Of a DNA stretch of 64,000 bases, positions 45,835 through 59,200 are shown piece by piece; positions within the stretch are counted from its first letter, which is position 1; every line of letters starts with the position of its first letter. Where the stretch lies: contig MU277672.1 in the NCBI GenBank assembly GCA_022385805.1, positions 912,012 through 976,011 on the forward strand, in the 5' to 3' direction. Both the position numbers and the translations under genes were made by a program. The DNA comes from Pilatotrama ljubarskyi. Its lineage: Eukaryota > Basidiomycota > Agaricomycetes > Polyporales > Polyporaceae. Below the pieces are notes generated by a model that worked only from the letters and a program-made list of their open reading frames with translations, searched no databases and was not told the DNA's origin.

Positions 45835-48800
45835 ATGACCAGCCATCCTTCGCTGCGGGTTGAAACCAGTCACCTCGGAGGGCCGTTTGCTATAGACGGT
45901 GGCTCTGTCCCGTCATCGCCCACCTCTCCCCGCTCGCCATCATTCTCGTCTGCGAGGGAACGTGCTCGGAGCATCTCGCAATCGGTCCTTCCATCCTTTC
46001 GAATATCTGGTGTCGCAAATGGCGAGAAGTCGGGAGAAGCTGCGACTGCCTCACCTAGCCAGTCAATTCCTCACGGACTGAACAGGGCGCGAAACGAGTC
46101 GCGCAAGCTTCTTGCGCATATCTTGTCCCAGCTGCAGTCTAGACCCACTCCTCCCTCGCTCCTCAATACGCTCGTATATGGGCCCAATCAAGCAGACAAG
46201 GGGATTACCTCAGTGATGAAGTCCGTCAAGGGTGCGGTCAGGTACACCGGCACACTACGAGAGCGCCGCACACACGAACTCCTCCCTCAGGACGACATCG
46301 ACTCGGATGACGACCGGGACCGGGGTTTCAGCACGGACCTGACCTTCGACCTGATGAGCCAACTCAAAGATGTGCTGGTACTGTCCATCGCTCATAAGTG
46401 GGACATCTTCTATGACAGGTTCGTTGCGTTAAAAATCCCGTAGAACGCCAGCTGACCTAGTGACAGCAATGCGCCGCAAACACAGCGAACCAATAGCGAG
46501 AAAATCAGAGAGTCCTTCATGCGCCGGAGAAGCCTTTCTCTTGGGCGCAGCTCGGGGCCGAGGTCGCCCTCTGTCGGCAAGGAGGCCGAGCCTGGCGTTG
46601 TTCGCGCTCCGCAACTCTTGTCACAATGTATATCCATCCTCGCGTCTGTGATCTCCGAGGACTGCCGCTTCAAAATTTCATCACCTCGCCCTTCCCGCCC
46701 GCCAAACTCCCTCCAGGCTGTTACGCTGGACGTAGCGCAGTTTCTCCTACATGCTCACCGCCACGATCCGAGAGTGATTTCGCAAATCGGGTTCGCCTTG
46801 CTACCGGCCTTCCTCACTTTCAGCCCTGAAATGCATACCCGTCTGTTGGCCTTCTTTGACGACGGTGTACTTGGAAACGTGCTTGCAGATCTGAGGAAGC
46901 TGCAAGGTACCCGCCAGCTGACTTCCCCCTCGGCAGGTGCGGAGTCTTACCTCGTCGAGCATAAGACATACAACTGAGTGATGAGTAGATCTACCGTACA
47001 ACGATTCGATCTCCAACCCAGAGCCTCCCATGGTGTCCATCCTCGTAGATGAGGTGAAAGAGGATTCCGCCGTACTTCATTCCGGCTCGACCTGGCGGCG
47101 ATGGACGCGGTCTTTGTCGCCTGAAGACGGGGCACTTCGAGCCACATCCGCGCCGCTGCAGGAACTCGCCGTATACCACCTGTCCTCTATCATTCCCCCG
47201 TTACTCGCCGCCATACTGGAGAGCATTGATCTGTCCTCCGCTAAGTCCTCCACATTGCATCGGTTCCATCGTCTTTTGAGCCGAATCGCGGAGAGTAAGC
47301 CGGATGCATACCTGGACACTCTTGCCGTTGTGGCTTATCACACCCCTCGAGCGCGATATGCTGCCATCAGCCTCTTGCTCTCCTACTGGCCGCACGCTAT
47401 CGGGCACCTGACGGTCAGCAAAGCCTTTCCTTCCATCAACTATCACGAAGCAGTCGCGCGGGAGACTCACGGCAGCCTACCTCCCCGACGTCATCATTCC
47501 CATCTCTACTCACACCAATTCGTCCCATGGCGCTTTGCGCGCGCGTCCATGCCAGGGTTGTTCGCCGGCATGTCGCAGAACGACTGTCACTCATGCGCGC
47601 AACCTATCGAGGGCTTTGGCCTCCTCTGCCCGCTGTGCATGTGCATGGTGCACTTCGACTGCTATGACTACCCCGATGGCAGCTTCTTCTCCCAGTACAG
47701 CGTCGCATCCGACGCCAGCAAGCAGAAGGTCGCTGTGCACCGTTTTTGCCACATACTCCCGCAACGGCATGCTGTCATGCCTGAAGTTGTGCACAAGGAG
47801 CAGCACGCCTTCCGCCCGGTCAACCTCTTCAGCCTCACGCTATGCTTCATCTGCCGGCAGCCTCTCTGGGGACCCATCATGCAGGCGCTCAAGTGCGGCT
47901 CGTGCAAGCAGTTCGTGCACCCGTCTTGCTTGACCCGCGCGTCGTCCGTCGACCTGCCGAGATGTCGTGCGGTCGCCATCGACGACACCTACATGACGAT
48001 CTCTTGGGCTTCTATGCGGAAGTCGTTCGTTGAGCACTATCGGGAGCTCTTCCTCACGGAGGCGGACCTCCCCAACCGGACGTATGAGGAGATGTCTGTC
48101 TTCTTCACGGTCCTATGGACTCAACTACAGATTTTGACCAATGGTCTCGCTCTGGGCTCGATTGTCATAGTGCAGGACGGTCCGACCTTCGAGGAAGGCC
48201 ATCTGGACGAGTTCGAGTTGCACTACTTGGTCAACCTCTATGAGGTTTTCCTCTCCTCTCGTAACCCTTCCGTCTCCATTTCTCTGTCCGACCACTTCGC
48301 GGAGAACAGTTTGCGCACCTCCGACGCGCACCTATTCTTCGACTGGAACATTCTGTCCTTCATCACCACGGTCATCAAGATGCCTCCGACTGGCCCTGGA
48401 GGCTCCGCCGACACGCCTTCCACCGACCTGCTGGCTCCTAACCAACCTACTCTCGCTGGGGGCTCCTCCTCGGACGACAACACGTACCCATACGAGGTCG
48501 TGACACTTGCGCACCTCCGGGACCAGCTCGGTGACCAGCTCAATATCTACTCAGAAGCTGCGGCGCGTTATCTCCTATCTCACCTTTTCCACCTAGGCTT
48601 CTTTCAACGTGTCGACTCCCAAAGCCGACTGTTCGATGGCGGACCGCATCCTGAGCGTTTGCACTGCTCCTTCCCTCTCCCCTTAGGACTTGAAGTGTCT
48701 GTAGAGGTTGAGACACTGGCATCGGCCATCGAAGCCTGCTTGTCTGACATCGATTTGTCTGTGAATGAGACCGGCCTCCTTCTGCTTGTGCGCAAGTTCT

Positions 48801-51800
48801 GGCCAGACGGTATGCTCACAGACTATGCATTGCGCAGACTGTCGAAGGCGGTTATTGCCTGGATATTGGCAGAGGTCCGTATGCTCCCGCGGGTATGCAA
48901 GTTCATACTGAGCGTACGCTTCTTAGGACGACGATCTCGCTACAATGCTGCGCGACTACGTCGCTCGCGGGCTGAGCCTTCCTGGTGTGCGCTCAGGCGT
49001 AGATATGCAGCCTTGGCCGTCCTCCACGCAAGCACGTCCCACTGCCGCGAGCTCTGCCAACAACGGTGGCGACTACGTCGCTAGCAGGAGAGCTCTTTCC
49101 AACAGATACGCCGCGAGATGGTTGCTGGCGCTGCATGACAAAGATGTGGACCTGTATGCTACGATGGTCTTCGACTTGCTCGTCGAGCAGGCTCAAGACC
49201 TTCCAGTGTACGATGAGTTCTTCCTCGGCAAGGCCCGCGACTCCTCAGCGAAGGTATGTCGTTCGATGCGTGTCTTCATTCGGTGCTAAGGCTCCTATAT
49301 AGAGGGAAGTCGTTGTAACGGAGAAGTTGCTACATCTGGTCTTGAAGCTGAACCAAGCGTCGGTGGTCTTCACGACATTCGATGACCTGTTTCAGAAGTG
49401 GCTCACTCGTGCTTCCTCTTTGGACATCGACCAGCAACTGGTGAGTCGTACAGATGCCTCTGGCAATCCTTTAGTTTTGCTGACCTGTGTCCAGCCGCTT
49501 GCCTCCCTCTCCAGGCTTTTCAATAAGGAAGTGGACTCGTCGAGTCAAAGGATCAGCACAGTGGCCGACCCTCGGCTGACCATGACGGACAATCCGAGTC
49601 TGTTGAATGTAAACCCTCTGCGAGTTATCATCGACATTGCTACCAAGAGCAAAGAGGGATACGACAACACGCTTCACTGGCTCTGCCTGTTCGTACGTTC
49701 AGGAGTCGAGATATCTGTTCCGACGTTCACACAACTCGTCGGCCTGGGAAGTAAAGTCGGTGTCTCGCTCGCGGAAAGCTCTCTTCTGATCAAGGCTGCA
49801 CTGTGGTCATGCTGGCTGAAGTCGATGGGGCGCCAAGATATGCAGAGCGTGGTTGCTGCCGTACATGCAAATATTGGCCAGCAGCTCGTAACATATCTTG
49901 AGTCTCGGGAAAACCTCGCCGAAGTGTGCGTTTCTCAACTCGTCAGGAGCTTGAACTGGAGGCTAATCTGGTCTGTAGAGTGGAGCTCATCCGGCGCTCA
50001 CTTGCAACGTGCCTGTTGCTCTACGGGTGCGACAGGAATTTCCTGCAGACATCAGGATTAATAGAGGAGGGTGAGATTCGGAGCCTACCATCAAGGTGTG
50101 TCAATACCTCGACCATCCATATCGTGCTGACGCCTTGTATAGGCGGAAGCTGCACGCCCGTAACAACACAATCACAGACCCCATAATAGTGAATGTTACC
50201 CTCATCGATGCGCTGCGGCGTTATGTCGAGACAGGCCTAGATGAGGTGGCGTGCCTCGCGGCAAAGTTCTTGGATGCCTTCATGCATCATGCTCCGTTCG
50301 TAGAGTCGTACGAGGTGGACAATTTCATCCTGCGGAATGGTCCATCGCTTTGTACCTGGTAAGAATGATAGATCTGGTGACTCACAGTCCGATACTGATC
50401 CAAATGGTTGCGCCGTAGCATGTGGCAGTTCTATGCCGTCCAAGACTCGCAGATATCAACTCTCCGCACGGGTCTTCTGCTGAGAACTCTTGTTGTAGAC
50501 TCTCAACCATTCCAAGTACTCCTGCAGAACCTGTTTCATGACGCAGGGAGTTGGGAGATTCGGTAAGTCTAGTCGCTGTGATTGTGCAGGCGTCCAATGA
50601 CTTCCAAGAATTATAGTCTGCAGGCTGCTGTTCGGCTCTTCCGGATGGTCGAAGACGTAACCAGCCCTGCCTTTGTCGTGGAAGACCGACAGTGGCGCTC
50701 CAGTGTCATCGATATCTTCCGGTATTTCTTCTCGGCATTGTGGGAGGATGAACGCGTGCGTGCCGTCGAGCGTTTTGCACTGGCGTTTGCGCTGACTCTG
50801 AGTAGGAGGAGGTCAGGCTCGCCGTTGATACCTGGACTCAGACGCTTCTACCTGCGCACTTCGACGCGATAACACTCTGCTGGAATGAAGCCCTTGTGAA
50901 GTCGCCAATCTCCGACCGTGCCAAATTGGTGTCGTTCTTGAACCAGCTCCGGCCGCACTTCCCGCAATGGAGATGTGAGCGTCTCATTCCCACAATTGTT
51001 GACCATTGCCTCATATGATTGATTAGTACTCTCATGGGATGTTGTACTCGAGACCTTGCTGGAGAGTGAGTTCATCCAAAGGAACGGCGACGACGAGGAC
51101 GGCCCAATGTCCGCGCATCTGGTACGTGATCCCAGTGCGCGTGGCCCATTCTTGTCTGACTTTGGGGTATACAGTCCATGTACGGCCTTCCTTCAGCGAG
51201 CCGGAATACCATACATGTCGATCCCGACTTGCAGAGCCTTCAGGTATGCTGCTGTTTGCATACGACTAGTACCGACCAGTGACGATGATCGTAGCATTCT
51301 TTACTCTCCTTGGCTCTTAGAATGCTCTCGGACGGCATCTCGATCGACATCAATAGTCTGCTAAAGCTCAAGGACCATCTGGCACGGGCTCTAGGCTTTG
51401 CGGAGGTCGCCATGGTCACCGTAGGAAGCAGCAACGCTTTCTACGTCCGTTTCGGCAGCCTTGATGCGGTACCGGAAGTCGCATATCCTTGTCTGAACGA
51501 GCTTATGCTCGTCTTGGACTCCCCAGTGCCCTATGACTTACTGCCTTCAGCAATGGGCGGCCGTTTCGTGGATGACGAGATTGCGTCTTCGCTACTGATA
51601 GGTTCAGTGTTCGTTGACCTGTTCTTGGAGACGTTCATCCAGTGTGAAGACCTGGAGTTGCTCCCCGCCGTCACGCTCAAGAATGTACTCAAGTCCATGA
51701 TTATCGTCATCTACAAGCATGACTTCGAGAGCAGGGCTTTGAAGCTCTTCCAGCCCCATCTCCGCAAGGCGGTCAAACGGGCTCAGGAGCTCCTCCTGAT

Positions 51801-54041
51801 GGACCTGAGCTACGACATACGACAGCTGGTCATAACGTTGTGCCATGCGTTCATCAAGCGATGGCCGAATCTCACGGGGAACTTCGTTTGGTACGCTCCT
51901 CGACGTGCGGCTATGTGTCTGGTGCTGAGCATTGCTCACAGCGAAGTCATCGAGTCCGCTGTTTACCTCATTGAGAAGTTGAACTACCTCCAGAACGGAG
52001 ACGATATCCTGGTAGACCAGACAAGGAACTTCCTGCGTACAACGCTTGGACTGTACGTGTGCTATCTGTGATACCAACCGTGCATCGCTCACACGTGCGT
52101 GCAGTTATGCCTTCAGCGGAGTCTTCTACTTACTATGCAAGGTACACTCTGGCGCGCCTTTGAGAGAGGTAGAAGTATAACTGACGGTATGCTGTTCGTA
52201 TAGCGTCGCCGCTCGCATGATTTCTTCGCCATCATCAAGCACGTCACAGGTCCACATGTCAAGGCGGAGCGGAACCCTCACCCTCTGGAGAACCTACGAG
52301 ATGCTCTCTTGCGCGATACCTTGACAAGAGCCGTCGAAGGTGATGACGAGTCCTTGCAGGTTGTCCTGGACAACGTCAACGACTATGTCGAGCTCGTGCA
52401 TCACACAGAGTATACGCCGACTCTGATGCAGTGTACGTGGACGTGCTATTGCTCTGAATTGTCCTGCTGACGGAAGCCGGTAGTCGTCGGCTTATGTCTA
52501 GCCAGCCTAACCCGGAAGACGGCAGACCTGCACTTCGCTCGATTCGATCCCAGCGCTCTTTTACTATTGGCCTGCACGCTCATACAACATAACAAGGCCC
52601 ATAGCAGGGTAAAGAATATGAGCAGGCAACGCTCCCTTTCAGCGCTGACGACAATGCCCAGGATCTGCTGCTGTACTTGGAGACACTTCTCCGCTCCTCT
52701 CTGATTCGCTTCAATGTCTCCGTTGTCAGCCTGAGACGCGTCCTGCACGTCACAACTACGCTGTATCGCAAGGCTGCGAAGGCTTCGGGAACCGACTCCG
52801 AGAACACGCTGGTCAATCCTATCGCAGGTGCTATGCTCGAGATCACGAAGGATAGTCTCCATTTCAAAGCGCGAGTGACTCCTCCGACGCAAGCGGCGCT
52901 TATAGAGGTCAGTCCTGGTCGTCAAAGCCCTTCGTGCGCTACGCTGACATCTGAGCAGGCATTGACCGCCACGCCAGATCGGGGAAGCGCAAAGGTCACG
53001 TTCATCCCGTTGGATGCGCAGGTCCGTCTCGCGGATGACGGATTATACTTCCTCTATCATGAGAGCAGCCCCGATGGACTGGTGCAGGCGGACTTCGCGG
53101 CCGGTCAGACGATAGCGAAGCTGGTCATGCAGGCCGCAGAAGTGCAACCGACACTACTTGGTAGCCTTGACGTAAGTGCCTATTCTTTTTTCTTCGTTTT
53201 CTTAGCAGCTCATCCAAACGCCGGACGCACTATAGAAGAACGCCATGGCTGTCAGGGTCTGGAATATCCTCCTCATCGGAGCGCTGTCTCGGCCGTCTGG
53301 AATGGCGGCGACGCTGATGTTTCAGCACTTCGCCGCCTTCGCGCTCGCTTACTGCACCTCGCTCAATCTATATCATTCTCCCGCCATGCTCGCCACGCCG
53401 GAGGCACAGGATCGCGCGCACGCCGACATCAGCTATGCATACGCGTCCATCAAGCTGTGGCTCTTGCTTGCACGCAAGTCAGCGAGCAACCAGCCCCTTC
53501 TAGACGCCTCGGGTGGGCTCCAGGACGACGAGGGCACGATGGCGAAGATGGTGTGGAACGAGCTGTGGCCACCCTTCGAGACCGTTATCAGTGCGTTCGA
53601 GGCCGATGTCCGCGCTGGCAATAACTCGGTAAGTGAAGATGTTCCGTTGACGCACCTCACGATGCTGACGATGTTCCGGTAGCCTTTGGCGTCGAGCATA
53701 TGGACGTCCGTCGGAGATCTGTTCTTGTTCCTGCGCCAGTCGCGCTCGGTCATTGCACTGGATACGGTTGTTTCTGCCCGCATACTGAACAGGCTGAAGG
53801 ACGTCGTGCGGAATGAGTCCAAGGTCTGTCACATAGTCCGGTCTGCCTCACGCCTCTGACTTACATCTGTCGTCCGATACAATAGATCTCGAGAATCGTC
53901 CGAAGTCTGAAGGATCCGCCAGCGGAGGAATCGCTGGACTACTTCGTCAACCAGGTAATCACAGAGATCTCCGCCGAGGAGAAGCTGCAGGCGGCCAAGC
54001 GGCAGATCAACGTGGAAAGGGGAAGGAGAATTGTTAGCTAG
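45835..54041 (+). CDS. Very large conserved protein with a Cys/His zinc-binding segment (identity uncertain)
   Basis: One gene of roughly 2,300-2,400 residues in many exons, from ATG 45835 to TAG 54039-54041 (end EISAEEKLQAAKRQINVERG..). I do not recognise it with certainty. The N-terminus is Ser/Pro-rich, then mostly alpha-helical, HEAT-like sequence (DLTFDLMSQLKDVLVLSIAH; QAVTLDVAQFLLHAHRHDPR). Around 47.6-47.95 kb are two cysteine clusters: CHSCAQ, LLCPLCMCMVHFDCYDY, then LCFICRQPL, LKCGSCKQFVHPSCL, resembling a PHD/C1-like zinc fold. Later exons are long helical stretches. Exons joined: an intron near 46416-46468, another near 46936-46990, and others near 48893, 49254, 49440, 49924, 50095 and onward. 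A fungal UNC80-like channel-complex protein or a trafficking scaffold are weak guesses. Frame stays open throughout, so it looks functional. Confidence 0.6.
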
Positions 54042-54123
54042 ACGTGGCCTCGCAAAACGTGCACCATAGATACCATCTGGCATTGGGTATTGGACTTCAG
54101 TATGACTGTATGATTCCTGTATA

Positions 54124-54509
54124 TCATTGCTTCTTTATCTGTAGCACGGCCTCTCTCGCCGCCTGTCCATCGCGCATGATTCGTATTCCGAGAAATGAAC
54201 CAATGGCCGATATGCCCAGGACGACGATGAAAGCGGGTATCCGCAGAGCCCATTCCCGTGCAGGGAACCAAGCATGCACCGGACTGGATTCGTCCAGGAT
54301 AGGCTGTTCACGTAGCCTCTGAGTACACCGCAGTGAGTGGAGGACGGAGTTGACCAACCAACAGAATTGTCCAAAATGTATAGTAGAGAAAGCTGAAGGC
54401 CGCCAGTAAGAGCATCAGGCTCCCGCATGCCCTGTCACTGATGCTCTGTAGGGCGTCGTGTCAATCCTGTTTGCACTACTGACGAGAAGGGAACTGAGAG
54501 CCTCACCAT
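54124..54509 (-). CDS. DPM2: Dolichol-phosphate mannosyltransferase regulatory subunit
   Basis: Small ER membrane protein (89 residues; human DPM2 has 84) that stabilises the DPM1 catalytic subunit making dolichol-P-mannose. The first coding exon is only the ATG (54507-54509), followed by an intron at 54446-54506. The next exon gives SISDRACGSLML and a first membrane segment (LLAAFSFLYYTFWTILL). After a second intron come PILDESSPVHAWFPAREWA and a second membrane segment (IPAFIVVLGISAIGSFLG), then a short basic tail ending VLQIKKQ, TGA at 54124-54126. The DESSPVHAWFPAREWALRIP block is the family signature. It faces the large gene tail to tail, 82 bp apart, and OST3 head to head. Confidence 0.87.
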
Positions 54510-54786
54510 GGTGGTGGTTTCCCTCTCAACGCTTGCGCCGCTCAAATTTTCGCTGCCTTATGTTCGCATGGGTGCATATGCAGAACAGATCGAGGCGGGG
54601 TCGCAGGTCACAGATAATGGCGTCCCAGAGCTTGTAAGTGACTGAGGCGGCTGTGAATAGAGCGCAGGTGTGTAAGCGCCCAGTGACGCGCCCACAAGCG
54701 CCCACATGGACACGTCGCGTCGCGCGCAGCATCGTGGCGGCAGCCACATCTACCCGTCCTCTCCTCCCTCCTCCCCGTATCTGGCT
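54510..54786. promoter_or_regulatory. Bidirectional promoter region, DPM2 / OST3
   Basis: 277 bases between divergent start codons of two ER glycosylation genes. No clear TATA box is visible. Short ORFs here are artefacts of GC-rich sequence. Confidence 0.5.
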
Positions 54787-56012
54787 ATGCTGCTGCTGCC
54801 CCTCCTCGCTCTTTTATACGTCCCATTTTGCATTGCGGCCTCCACTCAGGCGACGCACGAGAAGCTCGTGCAGCTGGCGGCCGCTAACAATGGCGTCATC
54901 AAGCTGGACGAGAACCTGTACAACCTCCTGACGTCTCCGAAACGCAACTGGTCCGCTAGCATCCAATTCACCGCATTGGACCCCCGGAGGAGATGCGGGC
55001 CGTGCAAGTGAGCTACGCAACTACATACGGCTGGGGATAGACCTGAATCGTTGTATGCAGAGAGTTCGATCCCTCATTCAATGCGGTCGCCAAAGCGTGG
55101 ACCAAAGTACCACCTGCGGAGCGGGACTCTCACTTCTTCGCCACCGTGGACTTTGATAATGCGATGGGTGTATTCCAAAAGGTGCGTGTCATGCACCTCA
55201 GCGCGGCAAAACGTCGAGACGAGAGACATACTTGGCACAGCTCGGCATCCAATCCGCTCCTGTAGTTCAAATACACCCCGCGACCGAGGGTCCCCGTCGA
55301 CCTGCGAGCGGTCGCACTACGCCTATTGCCTACGATTTTGGAAAGTGCGTATACTCTATCTCTGCGTTCTCTCGGTCACACCCACTCACCTCTTGGACAG
55401 CGGTTTCGACGCCGCTCCTCTGGCAGAGCAGCTCTCCCAGTTCACGCCCATCCCGATCCCGTACAAAGCCCCCATCGACTGGTCGCGCATCGGCACCGCC
55501 GTTGGTGTAGTGCTGGTTATCGCTTCTGGCGTGCGCGCCTTCCTCCCCGTTCTGCGCTCGCGCTGGGTATGGGCTGCAGGCACCGTGCTCACCTCGCTCG
55601 TCATGACGTCCGGCTTCATGTTCGTCCGCATCCGTGGCATGCCGCAGACAGGTGGGAATGGCCAATGGATCGCCCCCGGGTACCAGAACCAGTTCGGGCA
55701 GGAGACCCAGGTCGTCTCATTCATATGTGAGTCTCGTTGGCGTTCCGTAAAACGAAACAAAGGCTGAGAATATATAAAAGACGGCCTGCTCTCGTCGGCC
55801 TTCCTGATGCTCACGCTGGTCACGCCATACCAGACGAACCCTTACCGTCAGCGCCTGCAGATATACCTGTGGTCCGGAGTGATCCTCGTCATGTTCTCGG
55901 TCCTCATCTCCTTGTTCCGCGTCAAAAACCGGGGTGGGTGCCCACTGTTGCTTTTGGGAGAGTTCACGTGTTTATCATATTCGCAGGATATCCGTTCAAG
56001 CTCTTGCTGTGA
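54787..56012 (+). CDS. OST3: Oligosaccharyltransferase OST3/OST6 subunit (thioredoxin-like)
   Basis: Subunit of the ER oligosaccharyltransferase that helps glycosylate sites near cysteines through its lumenal thioredoxin domain. The chosen start (54787) gives a clean signal peptide, MLLLPLLALLYVPFCIAAS; an upstream in-frame ATG at 54706 would add 27 polar residues. The lumenal domain has NWSASIQFTALDPR and the redox motif CGPC followed by KEFDPSF, then LGIQSAPVVQIHPATEG. Four membrane helices follow, with WSRIGTAVGVVLVIASGVRA, VWAAGTVLTSLVMTSGFMFV, MPQTGGNGQWIAPGYQNQFG and SAFLMLTLVTPYQTNP. The last exon ends YPFKLLL, stop 56010-56012. Introns near 55008, 55181, 55344, 55726 and 55933. Confidence 0.9.
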
Positions 56013-56225
56013 GCTGCAGAATGGGGCGTGTAACAAGAGTGTTCCGACTATCTACTATCTATTGTCATACCGTGATGCTTGGAATTGTGCGGAGGGAGCA
56101 AGAGCATGGTCAAGGAGCAGTCAAGAAGGATATCGCCGTTGCGTCAGTCCGGAAGCAATGCCAAGGTAGGGATACATACAAAGAAGATGCAAACGCCTCG
56201 CAGGCAACAAGACGAATAATGCTGT

Positions 56226-59200
56226 CTAAGCACCACCTCCGCTCGCCTCCTGCTGGAAGACGTCAACGTATCGGCTGCGCACGTTCCGCTTCGCTGTCGG
56301 TCTTGGCCTGCCTGCGGGTGGCGGACCTCCTCCAGGAGGAGGCGGAGTACCGGAAGCAGACTGCGGCATGGGTGACGGGGGAGCAGAGTTGCTGTCGGCG
56401 TCGCTCGGAACGAGGTTCGACCGCACACGTGGAGGCGGTCTCCTTGGAGGCTCAGTGATATCTATTGGGTGAGCAGTTGCCGGGCGTGCAGGCGGTGGCC
56501 CGACGGGCGAACCCGGTGGCATCGGGCCCAGAGAGCGTCCCGGAGACGCTGTCTGGGCGCGTGCGGGCGGGGGTGGGGGAGCGGGTTTCGCAGCTTCTGC
56601 TGCAGACTATGTCCAGCTCTCTTCAGCTCGCGGTTCTACTACTTAGAGGAAGCAAATACTGACGTTCTTGTTCACCCATCGCTTAAGCTCCTTATCGTAG
56701 TAGAAGCTTGATTCTTCTCCAAGGTTTGCCTTTACGGGTGCTGGCGTCGTCTCGTTCCGCTTCCACAGCCTGCTCAGCCAACCGCTCGAGGCGGACTGCT
56801 TCACCTCTACAATTGCGATCAGCTACGTATGACGCGACAGACATTATAGTACGTACCAGGCTTCGCAGGTTCCGCAGCTTTAGGCTTCTCCTCTTCCTTG
56901 GTAGCGGCACTGTCGCTACTTGCGTCACCGTTCTCTTGCTTGTCCGCCTTTTTGGGCCGCAGCGAAGAATTGCCGAGACCTAGATCATCCTCCTCCTCCT
57001 CTTCGAGCGTGTGCTGCGAAGGGCGCGGCAAGGGACTACCCTGTTGCTTGGTAGCGGTGGGCGTCATGGACAACATGGGATCATCCATCAGAGAGATAAA
57101 CCCAGGGCTGGACGTCGAAGACGACGGCTGGTCGTTGGTGAAGGTCGACGCGGTGGGCGTGGCAGCGTCCGGATCCGACGCTCCCCACCACGAGTTCGCG
57201 CTCGGGGGTTTTGGGTGGCCAACACCCGACACGTCGGCGTGGGAAGCGCTCTCAGCTTTGAGGTGATCAGAGCTGTGTGATGGGACGTATCCGTTCCCAT
57301 ACGGCCCGCGCGTCTGTCCATAGGACGCAGCGTCAGCGAAAGTTGCAGCGCTCGCAGACGCGACTCGAGCTATGGGCGATCCTGTGCGCTGGAAGGGACG
57401 TACATGGTCCATCGCAGACGAAGCCCTGTAGATCGGCCCATGAGAAATTGATGGAGGGCGGCCGCCCATAGCTGAGCCGGCGCGGAACGGCGGTGCTGCT
57501 CCTGCGATTTCTGAGAGATCGGTGACGGACTGGTGGGGGGACGGGTGGGTGGACGTCGCCGCGGACGAGATAGAGCTGTAGTTTGCAAACGGACCAACGT
57601 GGGACTGCTGTTGCGCCAGCCCCGGGGCTTCCTCAGGTCGCGGGGAATCGCCCTCGCCTGCGATGAACTTGGTGATTCTGCCCTCCAGCCAATTCCCAAT
57701 GCTGTCCAGGCTGGGCTTGGCCATCTTGCCAGGGATCCACGAGCCAGACTTGTCCAGCTGAGGTGCAGCGGTCAAGCGGTCAGAAAGACCCCTCAGCTGC
57801 TCGAGGAGCGTCATGTTGGCATACGGCGAGCCGCGATTGAGGCAGCTCGAGATGGCTTCGCAGTAACTGTCGTCGCGGTCAAGACATGAAGCGATACGCA
57901 GACCAAAACACGACTAACCGGTTAGCAAGTTGGACGTGCCCCATTTCCGCCAAGGTAGCTGCACGAAGCAACCGATATGGCTGCAGATGAGGCAGGCCAG
58001 CAAATGCTTCCTGACCCTTCGCGGGACTGGCCAACGACATTGCAAACTCTGCGATCTCCGAAAAGATGATTGGGTCGGGATCCTTGTAGTATATCGGCGA
58101 CGCAGAAGCGGAAGGACTACCAAGCAATGTAAGCCGAGGATGTGTGCCCATCCCACCGAGAGGGGACGTCTGCGGAGATAGGAGGTAACTGTTACGCATG
58201 AGCATGGGGCGCAAACAATCCAACACGACATTCACTCACCAAGCATGAGCAGCTTCGACCCACTGGTGTGCAGAAAGCTGGTCACCCAAGGCCGTAAGCG
58301 CAGCTGACGCGTCGGTCGTCATCGGGTTCGACAGCATCATGGCCGCAGTCTTCGCCCAGTTCGCCAGGACCTCTTGAGGAATGTTCAAGGGCTGGACTAT
58401 CGGGAAGTTTGGCGTCATCGGAGTAACCGATAGTTGCGGTGGCTGAGGGATCTGGAGTGTCGGCGGATGTTGGATCAACGTGCTGGGGGCAACCAACTCC
58501 TGGACTGCACAAACCGTCAGCCTATGTGTTGGTAGCCGAAGAGGAATTGAACATACCGGAGGCCGCCCCGTTCCCTCCAAACAAACTGTACGCGACGCGC
58601 AGAGATTCCCTGCCTTCTGTTGCTTCACCCTGTCCATGACCGCTGCCCTTCGCCAATTCTGCACGGACCCACTCGGTGACGACGTCCTTCCATGTCTCCT
58701 TGTCGATGCTACTCGCGATCACGAGGGCATGAGGCCACAGCTTCTCATCAGCAGCGTAGTGGCACGCTCCCCTGCGGTCGCCTCGAGCCAACAGGGTTTG
58801 AATCTTGTCAAGTTGGGAGGAGCGTACGACCGTCGTGGCAACTGTGTGGTCCTGAACGTTAGGCAGGGCGGAGCCGAGACCATACGGAACACCGGTCAGG
58901 AGGTCAGAGGACGACGCTGGGATGATCGCCGATGGTTCTGATTGTGAGATCGATGCATCTGCATCCGGCATCAACGCCGATCGGACGGCCGCGTCGATTT
59001 CATTGCTATAAGAGCATTGAATTAACTGTCCCGGTAGGCATGAACTAGATATGAACTGACCTGCCGCTCAGTCGCCCATCGTTCTCAACCATCGCCTTCA
59101 GTAGCAAAACCAGGATGCGCTTAGCCTCAGAGCGACTGCGATCTAGACTGCCCGCACGATGATACCCAAGGCCGCTCTTGATCTCCTCCGCTCGCTCCTC

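Noticed and set aside
55060..55090. tRNA T-loop-like sequence GTTCGATCC
   Set aside because: It lies in an exon of OST3 and no matching acceptor, D or anticodon arms can be folded around it.
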